NCBI RefSeq assembly: GCF_000364165.2
Contig: NZ_CP097810.1
Location: 1,488,001 to 1,552,000, forward strand
Length of the DNA stretch: 64,000 nt
Source: Clostridium sp. MD294
GTDB lineage: Bacteria; Bacillota; Clostridia; Lachnospirales; Anaerotignaceae
Direction: 5' to 3'
Shown: positions 26,366 through 34,692 of the stretch, piece after piece
Layout: every line of letters starts with the position of its first letter
Numbering within the stretch: the first letter of the stretch is position 1
The notes under the pieces: generated by a model
Databases searched by the model: none
What the model saw: only the letters and a program-made list of their open reading frames with translations
What the model was told of the DNA's origin: nothing
Translations under genes and position numbers: made by a program

Positions 26366-27187
26366 TTATAGCAATTTTTCAAGTTGCTGTATATTTTTTG
26401 CAAATGTATCACATTTTTTTAGTATTCCTTTTTGTAACAACATATGCTGTATTTGCAAAAGTGTAGGCTGTTTTAAATGGGATTTTGAAAGCACATCATT
26501 GTTGCAAAATACATTTTCTGCTGTATCATCTGCTATAATTTCTCCTTTGTAAAATAAAATAACTCTTTGTGCAAAACGGTAGGCAAAATCTACATCATGA
26601 GTAGAAAGTAATATTGTTTTTTGCTGTTTAGAAAGTTTTTCAAGCACATCTTCTAACATTTTTTGATGAAGTGCATCTAGTGCAGTAGTAGGTTCATCAA
26701 ATAAATAGATACTTGGCTGCATTACAATACTGTCTGCAATGGTTACTCTTTTTTTTTCTCCTCCGCTTAATGTATGTGTGGCTCTGTTTTGAAGTGATTT
26801 TAAATTCATATATTCCATTGCTTGATGTGTCCTTTTTAATACCTGCTGTTGTGTAAGCTTTAAATTCATTGCACCAAATGAAATTTCTGATAATACAGTA
26901 GGAGCAATGATTTGATTATCTGGCTGCTGAAATACAAATGCAACATTTTTTGTCAATTCTATTTTATTTTTTTTGGTGATTTTTTTTCCTTCTAGAAATA
27001 TTTCGCCTCTATCAGGTGTTATTACTCCATTCATGCAAATAAATAATGTAGATTTTCCTGCACCATTTGCTCCTAATATCGCTATTTTTTCTCCTTTAAA
27101 AATATCTATATTGATATTTTTCAGTGTTTGATTTTTTCCGTCATAGCTGTAGTATAGTTGTTTGAGTTGTAATTGTAATTGTTTCAT
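26366..27187 (-). CDS. cbiO: Cobalt ECF transporter ATPase CbiO
   Basis: 273 residues, ABC ATPase: Walker A LGANGAGKST, Q-loop FVFQQPDNQI, signature LSGGEKKR, Walker B IYLFDEP, and H-loop LLSTHDVD. Energises cobalt uptake. Its start overlaps the cbiQ stop by 4 bases (ATGA). Confidence 0.95.
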   Translation of the reverse strand: MKQLQLQLKQLYYSYDGKNQTLKNINIDIFKGEKIAILGANGAGKSTLFICMNGVITPDRGEIFLEGKKITKKNKIELTKNVAFVFQQPDNQIIAPTVLSEISFGAMNLKLTQQQVLKRTHQAMEYMNLKSLQNRATHTLSGGEKKRVTIADSIVMQPSIYLFDEPTTALDALHQKMLEDVLEKLSKQQKTILLSTHDVDFAYRFAQRVILFYKGEIIADDTAENVFCNNDVLSKSHLKQPTLLQIQHMLLQKGILKKCDTFAKNIQQLEKLL

Positions 27188-27948
27188 AATGCTTTTCCCT
27201 TCAAAACAATATTTAATAATACTATGCTTAAAATATAAATAACTCCTTTTATTGTTATGGCATTGTTATGGCATTGCTCTTGCTGTAAAAAAAGTAATTC
27301 ACCTGTATAACATCTTGCTTCCATAGCTTTATAATGCTGTTGTGCTTTTTGAAGTGATAGTAATAATAAATTGGTAATGCAGCTTGAAAATGTTTTGATT
27401 GATGTTTTAAAGTCACAATAACCTAGTCTTGCCATAGAGGCAATTTTAAGCTGATGTTGTATTTCTGCTAGTATAAATAAATAGCGATATGTGATATACA
27501 TTAACTCTGTTAGTATTTTAGGTACATGAAGTTTTTGAAATACAGATACTATTTGATAAATAGGTGTAGATAATGTTAAAAAATATAATGCACTGACTGC
27601 AGCAAATGTTCTTGCCATAATACAAATACTTTTGAATATGGTTTGTTTTGTGACATATAGTGTAATGTGCTGTTCAAAATGTATTTCTATTGCAATGGCA
27701 ATACAGCCTAAAAATATAAATACAAAAGGAATAGAAAGCATAGTGATGTAGTCATGTATATTGATTTTGTTTTTTAACACATTTATAAAAAGCATAGTAA
27801 TAATGATATAACAGGAAATTACTATGTTGTTATAATATAGACATAGTGATACTATTGTAATTGTAAAAATAAATTTTAATATGGCAGTATATTTTATGAA
27901 AGGAGAATGATAAGCAATATCATCTATTTGTTTCAAATGTTTTTTCAT
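27184..27948 (-). CDS. cbiQ: Cobalt ECF transporter transmembrane component CbiQ
   Basis: 254 residues, about five to six helices. The start HLKQIDDIAYHSPFIKY and the coupling motif MEARCYTG (the usual xARG-type CbiQ/EcfT motif) identify the T component that links CbiO to CbiM. First gene of the operon, downstream of a cobalamin riboswitch. GGAGG precedes the ATG. Confidence 0.93.
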   Translation of the reverse strand: MKKHLKQIDDIAYHSPFIKYTAILKFIFTITIVSLCLYYNNIVISCYIIITMLFINVLKNKINIHDYITMLSIPFVFIFLGCIAIAIEIHFEQHITLYVTKQTIFKSICIMARTFAAVSALYFLTLSTPIYQIVSVFQKLHVPKILTELMYITYRYLFILAEIQHQLKIASMARLGYCDFKTSIKTFSSCITNLLLLSLQKAQQHYKAMEARCYTGELLFLQQEQCHNNAITIKGVIYILSIVLLNIVLKGKAL

Positions 27949-27967
27949 AATTTCCTCCTAAATAAAA

Positions 27968-28002
27968 AAGTGCCTTTTTTCACACAGGGCAAAAAAGACA
28001 CA
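27968..28002 (-). terminator. Riboswitch expression-platform terminator before cbiQ
   Basis: Minus strand: GTGTCTTTTTTG / AAAAAAGGCAC stem (one G-U pair) then TTTTTT, immediately before the cbiQ ribosome site and after the aptamer. Likely formed when cobalamin is bound. Confidence 0.7.
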
Positions 28003-28009
28003 CAAATAA

Positions 28010-28245
28010 CACTATACCTATGCCAATTATCGCTCGTAATTGATATATTTTTATACATAAAAAGGCAGGTCTTCTGACTTAGGCGTCATAGATTTGTGTT
28101 TTGCCTTCCCGCAAAATAATACAGTGACAATTATAAAACACAATCTCAGCCAATACAGCGGCGGGACCGTATGAGAATTACACTCATTTCCCTATTCTCT
28201 GAAATGCAAATGCTTTCAGCACCTTTTTATTGATATTTTATTCTA
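28010..28245 (-). promoter_or_regulatory. Cobalamin riboswitch
   Basis: Minus strand carries the B12 box GCCTAAGTCAGAAGACCTGCC (28063-28086) and, upstream, the core elements GGTCCCGCCGCTGTATTGGC and a GGGAAATGAGTG region after GGTGCTGAAAGC. This order matches the AdoCbl/cobalamin aptamer. It should shut off cobalt import when B12 is abundant. Confidence 0.93.
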
Positions 28246-28254
28246 TTTTACTGT

Positions 28255-28283
28255 ATTATAATACAGTATTTTCCATATTGCAA
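28255..28283 (-). promoter_or_regulatory. Promoter of the cbi operon
   Basis: Minus strand TTGCAA (28278-28283), 17-base spacer, TATAAT (28255-28260); the -10 sits within the palindrome ACTGTATTATAATACAGT. Confidence 0.65.
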
Positions 28284-28308
28284 TACTTTTTAATATCCAT
28301 TAAAAAAT

Positions 28309-28340
28309 AAAACTGACATAGCATTTGTTATGTCAGTTTT
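28309..28340 (-). terminator. Terminator of the lipoprotein gene
   Basis: AAAACTGACATA / TATGTCAGTTTT stem, 17 bases beyond the stop codon, with T/A tracts on both sides. Confidence 0.85.
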
Positions 28341-28356
28341 GAATAATATTGTAGTA

Positions 28357-28956
28357 TTAAATAGCTTCTACACAAAGTGTATAACTTTCAGATGTAATTT
28401 GTTTAGTGTACTTTGCACCATCATTTTCAAAAGATAAATCGCATGGTGTTGTATAATCACTCATATTTAGATTTTGTTCAAAATCTGACATACTTGTTCT
28501 CAAAAGGAAAACAGTAGTTGCTGTAGTGTAATAAATAGTATTATATAAACTATTTGTTTTATTTTGATTAGCAACATCTATTTTTGAAGTAAATGATGTA
28601 ATATTGTTTGTATTCTCGTTTACAGTATAACTTAAAACAATATTGTGTTCTGTAGTAGCAGTATATGTAATAATACCGTTTTCATTTTGCTGCATTTCAA
28701 AATCAAATGAATTTAAATCATCAAATCCTCCATCTGATAATGAATTATGATATAAAGTAGTAAAATCATCATTGGATACATTAAATTCAGCAATTTCTGA
28801 CTGTTTATTGTCTGTGGTATCGTCTGATTGTTCTTTTTCACTGTCATCACTGTGTTGTTGTGATTGTTGTGGAGTGGTTTCTTCTGGTGTTGAGCCGCAG
28901 CCTGCTGTTCCCAATAACATAGATGCTGCTAAAATCATTGTGATATACTTTTTCAT
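28357..28956 (-). CDS. Hypothetical lipoprotein
   Basis: 199 residues. Signal peptide MKKYITMILAASMLLGTAGC with a lipobox ending TAGC, so the mature protein starts with a lipidated Cys. A low-complexity acidic Ser/Asp/Gln linker (about 22-54) follows, then a globular domain that I do not recognise. Exposed on the outer face of the membrane. Monocistronic; GGGAGG precedes the ATG. Confidence 0.8.
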   Translation of the reverse strand: MKKYITMILAASMLLGTAGCGSTPEETTPQQSQQHSDDSEKEQSDDTTDNKQSEIAEFNVSNDDFTTLYHNSLSDGGFDDLNSFDFEMQQNENGIITYTATTEHNIVLSYTVNENTNNITSFTSKIDVANQNKTNSLYNTIYYTTATTVFLLRTSMSDFEQNLNMSDYTTPCDLSFENDGAKYTKQITSESYTLCVEAI

Positions 28957-29148
28957 AATAATAATCCTCCCTAATAAAAATAATATATTTCGTTACTGAA
29001 ATAGTGTAACATTTTAAAAATATTTTTGCAATATAGAGTAGTAAAATAAATTTAACTATTTGACCAATTTTATACTAAAAATAGTCATATGTTGTAATAT
29101 AACAATATAATAAAAAAACAGTATTACTTTTTATTATAAAATAAAAAA

Positions 29149-29175
29149 AGCTATCATTGAAAATGCAATGATAGC
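29149..29175 (-). terminator. Terminator hairpin, first of a duplicated pair
   Basis: AGCTATCATTG / CAATGATAGCT stem followed on the minus strand by TTTTTTTA. The segment is nearly identical to 30099-30126. Confidence 0.8.
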
Positions 29176-29177
29176 TC

Positions 29178-29419
29178 AGTCTGCCAAAAAAACTCATTCT
29201 GCCATAAAAAGCAAAGGGTATAGGGAGTGCAACTCTCCATTCTAATCCACAAGGCGAGCTTTGCTCGCCTGAGGAAAACAGTATCACATCGCCAATATAG
29301 GCGGTCAATCTCTGGCTGACTTTTCCGAAGGAAAAGTGCTTGATATTGTTTCAAGTTTTTTAAGCTGATGGAACAAGCTGTTTATACGTTTGAACAAGTC
29401 GATTTTATAGACACGCTGA
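29178..29419. repeat. Hairpin-rich dispersed repeat, copy B (R1)
   Basis: 242 bp matching copy A at 6593-6800. Both share AAAAGCAAAGGGTAT then GGGAGTGCAACTC, GGCGAGCTTT(A/G)CTCGCC, TGAGGAAAACAG, GATGGAACAAGCTGTTTATAC and end with GACACGCTGA. Copy B has an extra block of about 70 bp with its own small hairpins (CGCCAATATAGGCG; CTTTTCCGAAGGAAAAG) and lacks one hairpin of copy A. No real ORF. It lies between the 29433-29993 gene and a terminator. Confidence 0.7.
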
Positions 29420-29444
29420 GACTAGCAAAACGCTAGCTTTTTTT
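29420..29444 (+). terminator. Plus-strand terminator at the edge of R1 copy B
   Basis: GACTAGC-AAAAC-GCTAGC then TTTTTTT, overlapping the last codons of the minus-strand gene. Its T-run is on the plus strand, where no gene ends. Confidence 0.65.
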
Positions 29445-29993
29445 AATTTTCCTTATAACGACACTTTTATCACTTTTATTTATTTTAATAATAAAACTAT
29501 CGTTATAAAAAGCCACATCTACTTTTCCTATATTACCATTTTTTAAGTAATGTATTTCTCCAGATAATGTTCCATTTCTTCCTTTATTGTTAATTATATC
29601 TTTTACTACAAAGCGTAAGTAATAAGGATATTTTGCTTCTTTTCCTGTTTTTGTATATGGATTATATATTATACTACAAATGTCACTTATATCTTCATTT
29701 CCTATTGGCTCAAAATGTATTTGTTCTTTTTCAAATTGTACTTTTAATGTTTTGTAATATCCATTTTTAAAAATATCATTCAATGACAATAATATATCTT
29801 GTTCTGCTATTTTTTTTCCTTCTTCTGTCAAAATATAATATCCTTTATCATTTTTCATATTAGCTATATCATATCTAAATATAATATCATTAGGTAATTC
29901 TTCTGGTATAGATACCTTAATTTCTTCTTTTTGATTATTTACTTCTTTTTGAAACGCTTGTGTTATCTTTTTGAAAATTCCCAATTTATTCAC
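29433..29993 (-). CDS. Hypothetical protein
   Basis: 186 residues counted from GTG 29993; a TTG at 29984 has a better distance from AAGGTG and may be the real start. A basic amphipathic N-terminus (KLGIFKKITQAFQKEV) leads into a mixed alpha/beta domain with DKGYYILTEEGKKIAEQDI and a closing basic tail IRKIKKS. No signal peptide, membrane helix or recognised motif. The plus-strand terminator 29420-29444 overlaps its 3' end. Confidence 0.6.
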   Translation of the reverse strand: MNKLGIFKKITQAFQKEVNNQKEEIKVSIPEELPNDIIFRYDIANMKNDKGYYILTEEGKKIAEQDILLSLNDIFKNGYYKTLKVQFEKEQIHFEPIGNEDISDICSIIYNPYTKTGKEAKYPYYLRFVVKDIINNKGRNGTLSGEIHYLKNGNIGKVDVAFYNDSFIIKINKSDKSVVIRKIKKS

Positions 29994-30098
29994 CTTATTA
30001 TTATCATAAATTTATTATGCTTGTTAAAATATAACATATAAGGTCATATTTTGCAATGATATGTCAAAAATAAAATAATTTTATGTGAAAATAAAAAA

Positions 30099-30126
30099 AG
30101 CCATCATTGAAAATACAATGATAGCT
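30099..30126 (-). terminator. Terminator of tRNA-Lys
   Basis: AGCCATCATTG / CAATGATAGCT stem with TTTTTTTA on the minus strand, 5 bases beyond the tRNA 3' end. Near-copy of 29149-29175. Confidence 0.85.
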
Positions 30127-30131
30127 TGACA

Positions 30132-30204
30132 TGAGTCACTCGGGGCTCGAACCCGAGACACCTGGATTAAAAGTCCAGTGCTCTACCTGCTGAGCTAGTG
30201 ACCC
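30132..30204 (-). tRNA. tRNA-Lys (anticodon TTT)
   Basis: 73 nt cloverleaf: acceptor GGGTCAC/GTGACTC, D-arm AGCTCAGCAGGTAGAGC, anticodon stem-loop CTGGACTTTTAATCCAG, T-arm with GGTTCGAGCC. CCA is not encoded. Confidence 0.95.
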
Positions 30205-30216
30205 ACAACGGATATT

Positions 30217-30245
30217 ATTGTAATATATAATATTTAAAATGTCAA
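30217..30245 (-). promoter_or_regulatory. Promoter of tRNA-Lys
   Basis: TTGACA (30240-30245), 17-base spacer, TACAAT (30217-30222), directly upstream of the tRNA. Confidence 0.8.
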
Positions 30246-30307
30246 CACTTTTTTTCAAAAAAATATAAAAATTTTGGGGGGATATTATAATAATATCAAA
30301 AAATTGT

Positions 30308-30346
30308 AAATAATCCCTCTATTTATAATAGATAGAGGGATTATTT
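30308..30346 (-). terminator. Terminator of the 84-residue ORF
   Basis: AAATAATCCCTCTAT / ATAGAGGGATTATTT stem flanked by T/A runs. Confidence 0.85.
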
Positions 30347-30387
30347 ATTTCTATTTTATAGTTTATTTTTTAAGTTTTTTCAAATTA

Positions 30388-30642
30388 TTATTTTGGAAAC
30401 CACTGACAATTATTTTCATTTGTATGTGTAACAAATTTATCTAATGACTTGTGACTTCTAATATTACGTACTTTTTGAGAAAACTTATCATCATTTCTCT
30501 TATCTAAAATTTCCAAATCATCTCCTGATGGTTTCATAATTTGTCTTGCTTCATCAATTATTTTATTTGTTCTTATACTAGGTTCATTTCTAATAATCTG
30601 TAAAACAACTGGTCTAATTTCTCCTTCTGAGTAACAACTCAT
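30388..30642 (-). CDS. Small protein resembling a restriction-associated winged-helix domain
   Basis: 84 residues. GEIRPVVLQIIRNEP followed by TNKIIDEARQIM looks like a winged-helix start, and RNDDKFSQKVRNIRSHKSL resembles the segment found at the end of N-terminal DNA-binding domains in some HNH or PD-(D/E)XK restriction enzymes. No nuclease domain is attached and none follows. GGAGATG precedes the ATG and a terminator closes it, so it appears to be an intact small gene rather than a broken one. Function unknown. Confidence 0.65.
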   Translation of the reverse strand: MSCYSEGEIRPVVLQIIRNEPSIRTNKIIDEARQIMKPSGDDLEILDKRNDDKFSQKVRNIRSHKSLDKFVTHTNENNCQWFPK

Positions 30643-30670
30643 TTTATCATCTCCTATCTATTTTATTTGT

Positions 30671-31183
30671 TTAAAAAGTTATTATATTTTTTTGCCAAAG
30701 CACAACGGAATGTTGTAAAAGACTTTTTTGCACATCTATTGTTCTTTGGTTAGAACTACCTTTAAAATACAATTCTAAAGAACGCAGTTCATATATAAAA
30801 GTACCATCAATAAGCACATCTGTAAAATGAAGCAATTTTTGTATTGCTTTGTCATTTTTAGCAAGTAATTCTTCCCAAGTGTAGCCAGTATATAGCCAAA
30901 CTGTTAAGCCCATTTTTTTCGCTTCTTGGGCGAGTATGGAGCAGGGGAGGGGTTGCTCCATAGGTTCGCCACCAGAAAGTGTTATGCCATCTAATAAAGG
31001 ATTTTGTGCTATCATAGCAATTAAATTTTCTGTATTTTCTTCATAGCCACCGTTGGGGTCGTGTGTTTGGGGGTTGTGGCAATGAGGACAATGATGAGGG
31101 CAGCCTTGTGTAAAAATAGTAAAACGAATACTTTCTCCATCTACTATAGAGTCGTTTACAACACCATTAATTCTAATATTCAT
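30671..31183 (-). CDS. nrdG: Anaerobic ribonucleotide reductase activating protein
   Basis: 170 residues, radical SAM activase: TQGCPHHCPHCHNPQTHDP holds the C-x3-C-x2-C cluster ligands (about residues 29-36), and GITLSGGEPMEQ is the SAM-binding GGE motif. Generates the glycyl radical on NrdD. Its ATG directly follows the nrdD TAA, with GGAGA inside the end of nrdD, so the two are coupled. Confidence 0.96.
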   Translation of the reverse strand: MNIRINGVVNDSIVDGESIRFTIFTQGCPHHCPHCHNPQTHDPNGGYEENTENLIAMIAQNPLLDGITLSGGEPMEQPLPCSILAQEAKKMGLTVWLYTGYTWEELLAKNDKAIQKLLHFTDVLIDGTFIYELRSLELYFKGSSNQRTIDVQKSLLQHSVVLWQKNIITF

Positions 31184-33505
31184 TTATTTTTGTTCTCCGT
31201 TTTCAGAAATTGTATGTTTTACTCTGTCATGTTCTTCTGCTCTTTTAGCATTGTTAAAGCGGTCAAGTGTGCCTACTAAATAACCAGTAATACGACGTAT
31301 TCTTTGAAAAGGAATACCATCTTTTTCACTTCTGCCACATTTTGGGCAGGTGTCGCCTATAATACCGTTATAACCACATACAGGGTCTCTGTCAACGGGG
31401 TGATTGATAGAACCATAACCTATATTTTGAGATTTCATATAACGAATGATTTTTTCAAAAGCATCTACATTTTGAGTAGGGTCACCATCTAATTCAATAT
31501 AAGTAATGTGTCCTGCATTGGTAAGAGCATGGTAAGGTGCTTCTATTTGTATTTTTTTAAAGGCACTTGTGTTATAATAAACAGGCACATGAAAACTATT
31601 TGTATAATATTGTTTATCTGTAATGCCTTCTAGTATACCAAAACGTTTTTGGTCTAATTTTAAAAATCTGCCAGAAAGTCCTTCTGCTGGTGTAGCAAGT
31701 AATGTAAAATTTAGCTTCATTTTTTCAGAAGCTTCGTCCATACGACGCCTCATATGGCTTATAATGTCTAAACCTAAATTTTGTGCAACTTCACTTTCGC
31801 CATGGTGCATACCTATAAGAGATTTTAAACATTCTGCTAAGCCTATAAAACCTACAGAAAGTGTACCATGTTTTAACACTTCTCTTACTTCATCATCACG
31901 ATTTAATTTTTCGCTGTCAATCCAAACACCTTCTCCCATGAGAAAAGGGTAGTTGTGTACTTTTTTCTTTGCTTGTATTTCAAAACGTTCTAAAAGTTGC
32001 TCTATTACTAAATCAATTTTGCTATCTAATTCTTTGTAAAACCAGTCAATATTACCATTAGATAATATAGCAATACGAGGTAAATTGATAGTGGTAAAAC
32101 TTAAATTTCCTCTACCTGGAGAAACTTCTTTATTTTTGTCATAGACATTTCCTATTACTCTGGTACGACAGCCCATATAAGCAATTTCTGTTTCTGGAGT
32201 ACCTTTATAATATTGTAAATTGAAAGGAGCATCTTGAAATGAAAAATTAGGGAAAAGCCTTTTAGCACTTACACGGCAACTTAAACGAAATAAATCGTAA
32301 TTTGGTTCTCCCGGATTAAAATTGATGCCTTCTTTTACTCTAAATATTTGTATAGGAAATATAGGTGTTTCACCATTGCCAAGTCCTACTTCTGTAACAA
32401 GCAATAAATTTTTTACTACCATTCTGCCCTCTGTGGAGGTATCCATACCATAGTTGACAGAAGAAAAAGGTGTTTGTGCTCCTGCTCTGGAGTGCATAGT
32501 GTTTAAATTGTGTATCAAAGACTCCATAGCTTGGTATGTGGCTTTATCTGTTTCTGATAGAGATTTCTTTTTAGAAAAACATTGTGCTTTTTGTATGATT
32601 TCATTTGACAAACCTAATGAACAAAGTAAATCCGTTTCTTTTTGTGTATAAATTTCATTTTCATCAATAGTAGCACAATATCCTTGTTCTGATAAAGATA
32701 TTAAGCCATTTTTTACTTCTTCTGCTTTTTGTATATCTGCCATCAATTCAATAGAGGATACCATATTAGAGTGGTATCTTTTTAAATAGGTTTTTTTGAC
32801 ACCTGGTGCTAAACCATAGTCTAAATTAACAATAGCCTGTCCGCCATGTTGGTCGTTTTGATTGGACTGTATAGCAATGCAGGCAAGTGCGGCATAGCTG
32901 GCAATGTCATTAGGCTCTCTGACAACACCATGCCCTGTAGAAAAACCATTATGAAATAATTTTAATAAATCAATTTGACAGCAAGTAGTAGTAAGTGTAT
33001 AAAAATCTAAATCATGTATATGTATGTCACCATTTTGGTGTGCTTGTGAATGAGCAGTATTTAATACATAACATTCGTAAAAATGTTTTGCACCTTCTGA
33101 GCCGTATTTTAACATAGAACCCATAGCAGTATTACCGTCAATATTAGCGTTTTCTCTTTTTATGTCACTATCATTTACATCTTTATATGTAATATCTTCA
33201 AATGTTTTCATCAAACGGCTATTCATATTACGTATACGAGTTCTTTCTGCTCTATAAAGTATATACGCTTTTGCCGTGTTAATGTGACCATTTTCGATTA
33301 AAACTTTTTCTACAGTATCTTGTATTTGTTCTACAGAGGGAGACTCCATTTGTAGATGCTCGCAAACTTTTTGTGCCAACTGTAAACAAACAATATCCTC
33401 TTTTTTTCCTATTGTAGAAGAAAATGCTTTTTGTATAGCATTTGCGATTTTGTTAATGTCAAAATGAGCTAGTCTTCCATCTCTTTTTTGAATGGTTGTA
33501 ATCAT
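31184..33505 (-). CDS. nrdD: Anaerobic ribonucleoside-triphosphate reductase
   Basis: 773 residues. An N-terminal ATP-cone (about 1-90; ITTIQKRDGRLAHFDINKIA) gives allosteric control; the catalytic barrel follows (GDIHIHDLDFYTLTTTCCQ, HGGQAIVNLDY, SRAGAQTPFSS). The C-terminus has a zinc site CGYNGIIGDTCPKCG and the glycyl-radical segment RRITGYLVGTLDRF. Reduces NTPs to dNTPs without oxygen. A longer frame opens at 33574, but GGAAGGGAA precedes ATG 33505. Probably repressed by NrdR (boxes at 33634-33680). Confidence 0.97.
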   Translation of the reverse strand: MITTIQKRDGRLAHFDINKIANAIQKAFSSTIGKKEDIVCLQLAQKVCEHLQMESPSVEQIQDTVEKVLIENGHINTAKAYILYRAERTRIRNMNSRLMKTFEDITYKDVNDSDIKRENANIDGNTAMGSMLKYGSEGAKHFYECYVLNTAHSQAHQNGDIHIHDLDFYTLTTTCCQIDLLKLFHNGFSTGHGVVREPNDIASYAALACIAIQSNQNDQHGGQAIVNLDYGLAPGVKKTYLKRYHSNMVSSIELMADIQKAEEVKNGLISLSEQGYCATIDENEIYTQKETDLLCSLGLSNEIIQKAQCFSKKKSLSETDKATYQAMESLIHNLNTMHSRAGAQTPFSSVNYGMDTSTEGRMVVKNLLLVTEVGLGNGETPIFPIQIFRVKEGINFNPGEPNYDLFRLSCRVSAKRLFPNFSFQDAPFNLQYYKGTPETEIAYMGCRTRVIGNVYDKNKEVSPGRGNLSFTTINLPRIAILSNGNIDWFYKELDSKIDLVIEQLLERFEIQAKKKVHNYPFLMGEGVWIDSEKLNRDDEVREVLKHGTLSVGFIGLAECLKSLIGMHHGESEVAQNLGLDIISHMRRRMDEASEKMKLNFTLLATPAEGLSGRFLKLDQKRFGILEGITDKQYYTNSFHVPVYYNTSAFKKIQIEAPYHALTNAGHITYIELDGDPTQNVDAFEKIIRYMKSQNIGYGSINHPVDRDPVCGYNGIIGDTCPKCGRSEKDGIPFQRIRRITGYLVGTLDRFNNAKRAEEHDRVKHTISENGEQK

Positions 33506-33633
33506 AAAAAAAATTCCCTTCCTTCTTTTTGTAATTGTCTGTACTATATGTAGTGTTTGGGGAATTAAGAACATATGTTCTTACAAAAAAGTACAATAAG
33601 CCATCGCTGTGTTGTGGCGATATTTGTCGATAA

Positions 33634-33702
33634 ACACAATATATAGCAATCTATTTATAATAAGCGTATATATATTGTAGTATAGAAAAAGAAATCCGTC
33701 AA
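33634..33702 (-). promoter_or_regulatory. nrdDG promoter with paired NrdR boxes
   Basis: Minus strand promoter TTGACG (33697-33702), 17-base spacer, TACAAT (33674-33679). Two NrdR-box-like 16-mers, ACACAATATATAGCAA (33634-33649) and CGTATATATATTGTAG (33665-33680), begin exactly 31 bp apart, about three helical turns. Box two covers the -10. A third similar word (ACTATATGTAGTGT, about 33542-33555) lies nearer the gene. Confidence 0.85.
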
Positions 33703-33800
33703 TATGACATTTGTGAAATTATGGTAGTAATAATGGTAGGAAAGGCGATATATAAGCATATACTGTAAAAATAAAAAATTTTTGTAAGGAGAAAAATAGC

Positions 33801-34064
33801 ATGGAACGTTTTTGTGAATTAAAACAAAAAGAGGTTATTAATGTTTGTGATGGCTGTAGACTAGGATATGTGACAGATTTAGAATTTGATAGTTGTAATG
33901 GAAAAATACTAGCACTAATTATACCAGTAGAAAATGGGAAAATGTGGAATATATTTGGAGGGGGAAATAGACAATATTATATTCCTTGGAAATGTATTAA
34001 AAAAATAGGAGATGACATTATATTGATAGAGTCTAGTTTAGAAGAATTGCTTCAAGAATGTTAA
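33801..34064 (+). CDS. YlmC/YmxH family PRC-barrel sporulation protein
   Basis: 87 residues with a single PRC-barrel domain: LKQKEVINVCDGCRLGYVTDLEFDSCNGKILALIIP, and YYIPWKCIKKIGDDIILIE. YlmC/YmxH proteins are small sporulation-associated proteins of Firmicutes with unclear biochemistry. AAGGAG precedes the ATG. It lies 114 bp before nrdR, a frequent clostridial neighbourhood. Confidence 0.9.
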   Translation: MERFCELKQKEVINVCDGCRLGYVTDLEFDSCNGKILALIIPVENGKMWNIFGGGNRQYYIPWKCIKKIGDDIILIESSLEELLQEC

Positions 34065-34178
34065 AAGTAAAACCATAGTAAAATATGGCAAAAAATGTTG
34101 ACCAATAAAGGTTTTTTGTATATACTATACAATGTATAAATATATAAAAAAACAATAATGGAAGGGAGGGTGTATATT

Positions 34179-34643
34179 GTGAAATGTCCATTTTGTAATC
34201 ATGAAGATACAAAAGTAATTGATTCAAGAAGTCAAGAAGAAAATTCTGTAATACGTCGAAGAAGACTGTGTGACAAATGTGGAAAACGTTTTACAACATA
34301 TGAAAGAATTGATGCCATTCCCGTTACAGTAATCAAAAAAGATAGCACGAGAGAATTGTTTGATAAAATAAAATTGTTAAATGGCATTATGAAATCCTGC
34401 TATAAAAGACCTGTTTCAGTACATCAAATGGAGCTTTTGGTGGAGGATATTGAAACGACATTAGTTGGCTCAGGAGAAAGAGAAATCGAAAGCCAAAAAA
34501 TAGGTGATATGGTAATAGAAAGATTAAAAGACTTAGATGAGGTTTCTTATGTGCGTTTTGCATCTGTGTATCGCCAATTTACAGATATTGATAAATTCCG
34601 TGAAGAACTGGATAAAATGGCAAAAGAAAAATCAAATGAATAA
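34179..34643 (+). CDS. nrdR: Transcriptional repressor NrdR
   Basis: 154 residues. N-terminal zinc ribbon CPFCNHEDTKVIDSR...RRRLCDKCGKRFTTYER, then an ATP-cone (about 49-139; PVTVIKKDSTRELFDKIKLLNGI). It senses (d)ATP and represses ribonucleotide reductase genes. The frame opens at ATG 34158, but the GTG at 34179, 9 bases after GGGAGGG, gives the canonical start MKCPFC. The likely target nrdDG is less than 1 kb away and carries two boxes. Confidence 0.97.
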   Translation: MKCPFCNHEDTKVIDSRSQEENSVIRRRRLCDKCGKRFTTYERIDAIPVTVIKKDSTRELFDKIKLLNGIMKSCYKRPVSVHQMELLVEDIETTLVGSGEREIESQKIGDMVIERLKDLDEVSYVRFASVYRQFTDIDKFREELDKMAKEKSNE

Positions 34644-34648
34644 CAAAT

Positions 34649-34679
34649 AAAACCCCGACAGAAATGTTGTCGGGGTTTT
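34649..34679 (+). terminator. Terminator of nrdR
   Basis: AAAACCCCGACA / TGTCGGGGTTTT hairpin right after the stop. Confidence 0.9.
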
Positions 34680-34692
34680 GTTGTATATAAAT

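Noticed and set aside
29075..29354. Overlapping minus-strand frames of 66-77 residues in R1 copy B
   Set aside because: They cover a non-coding repeat, are not preserved in copy A, and have no ribosome site.
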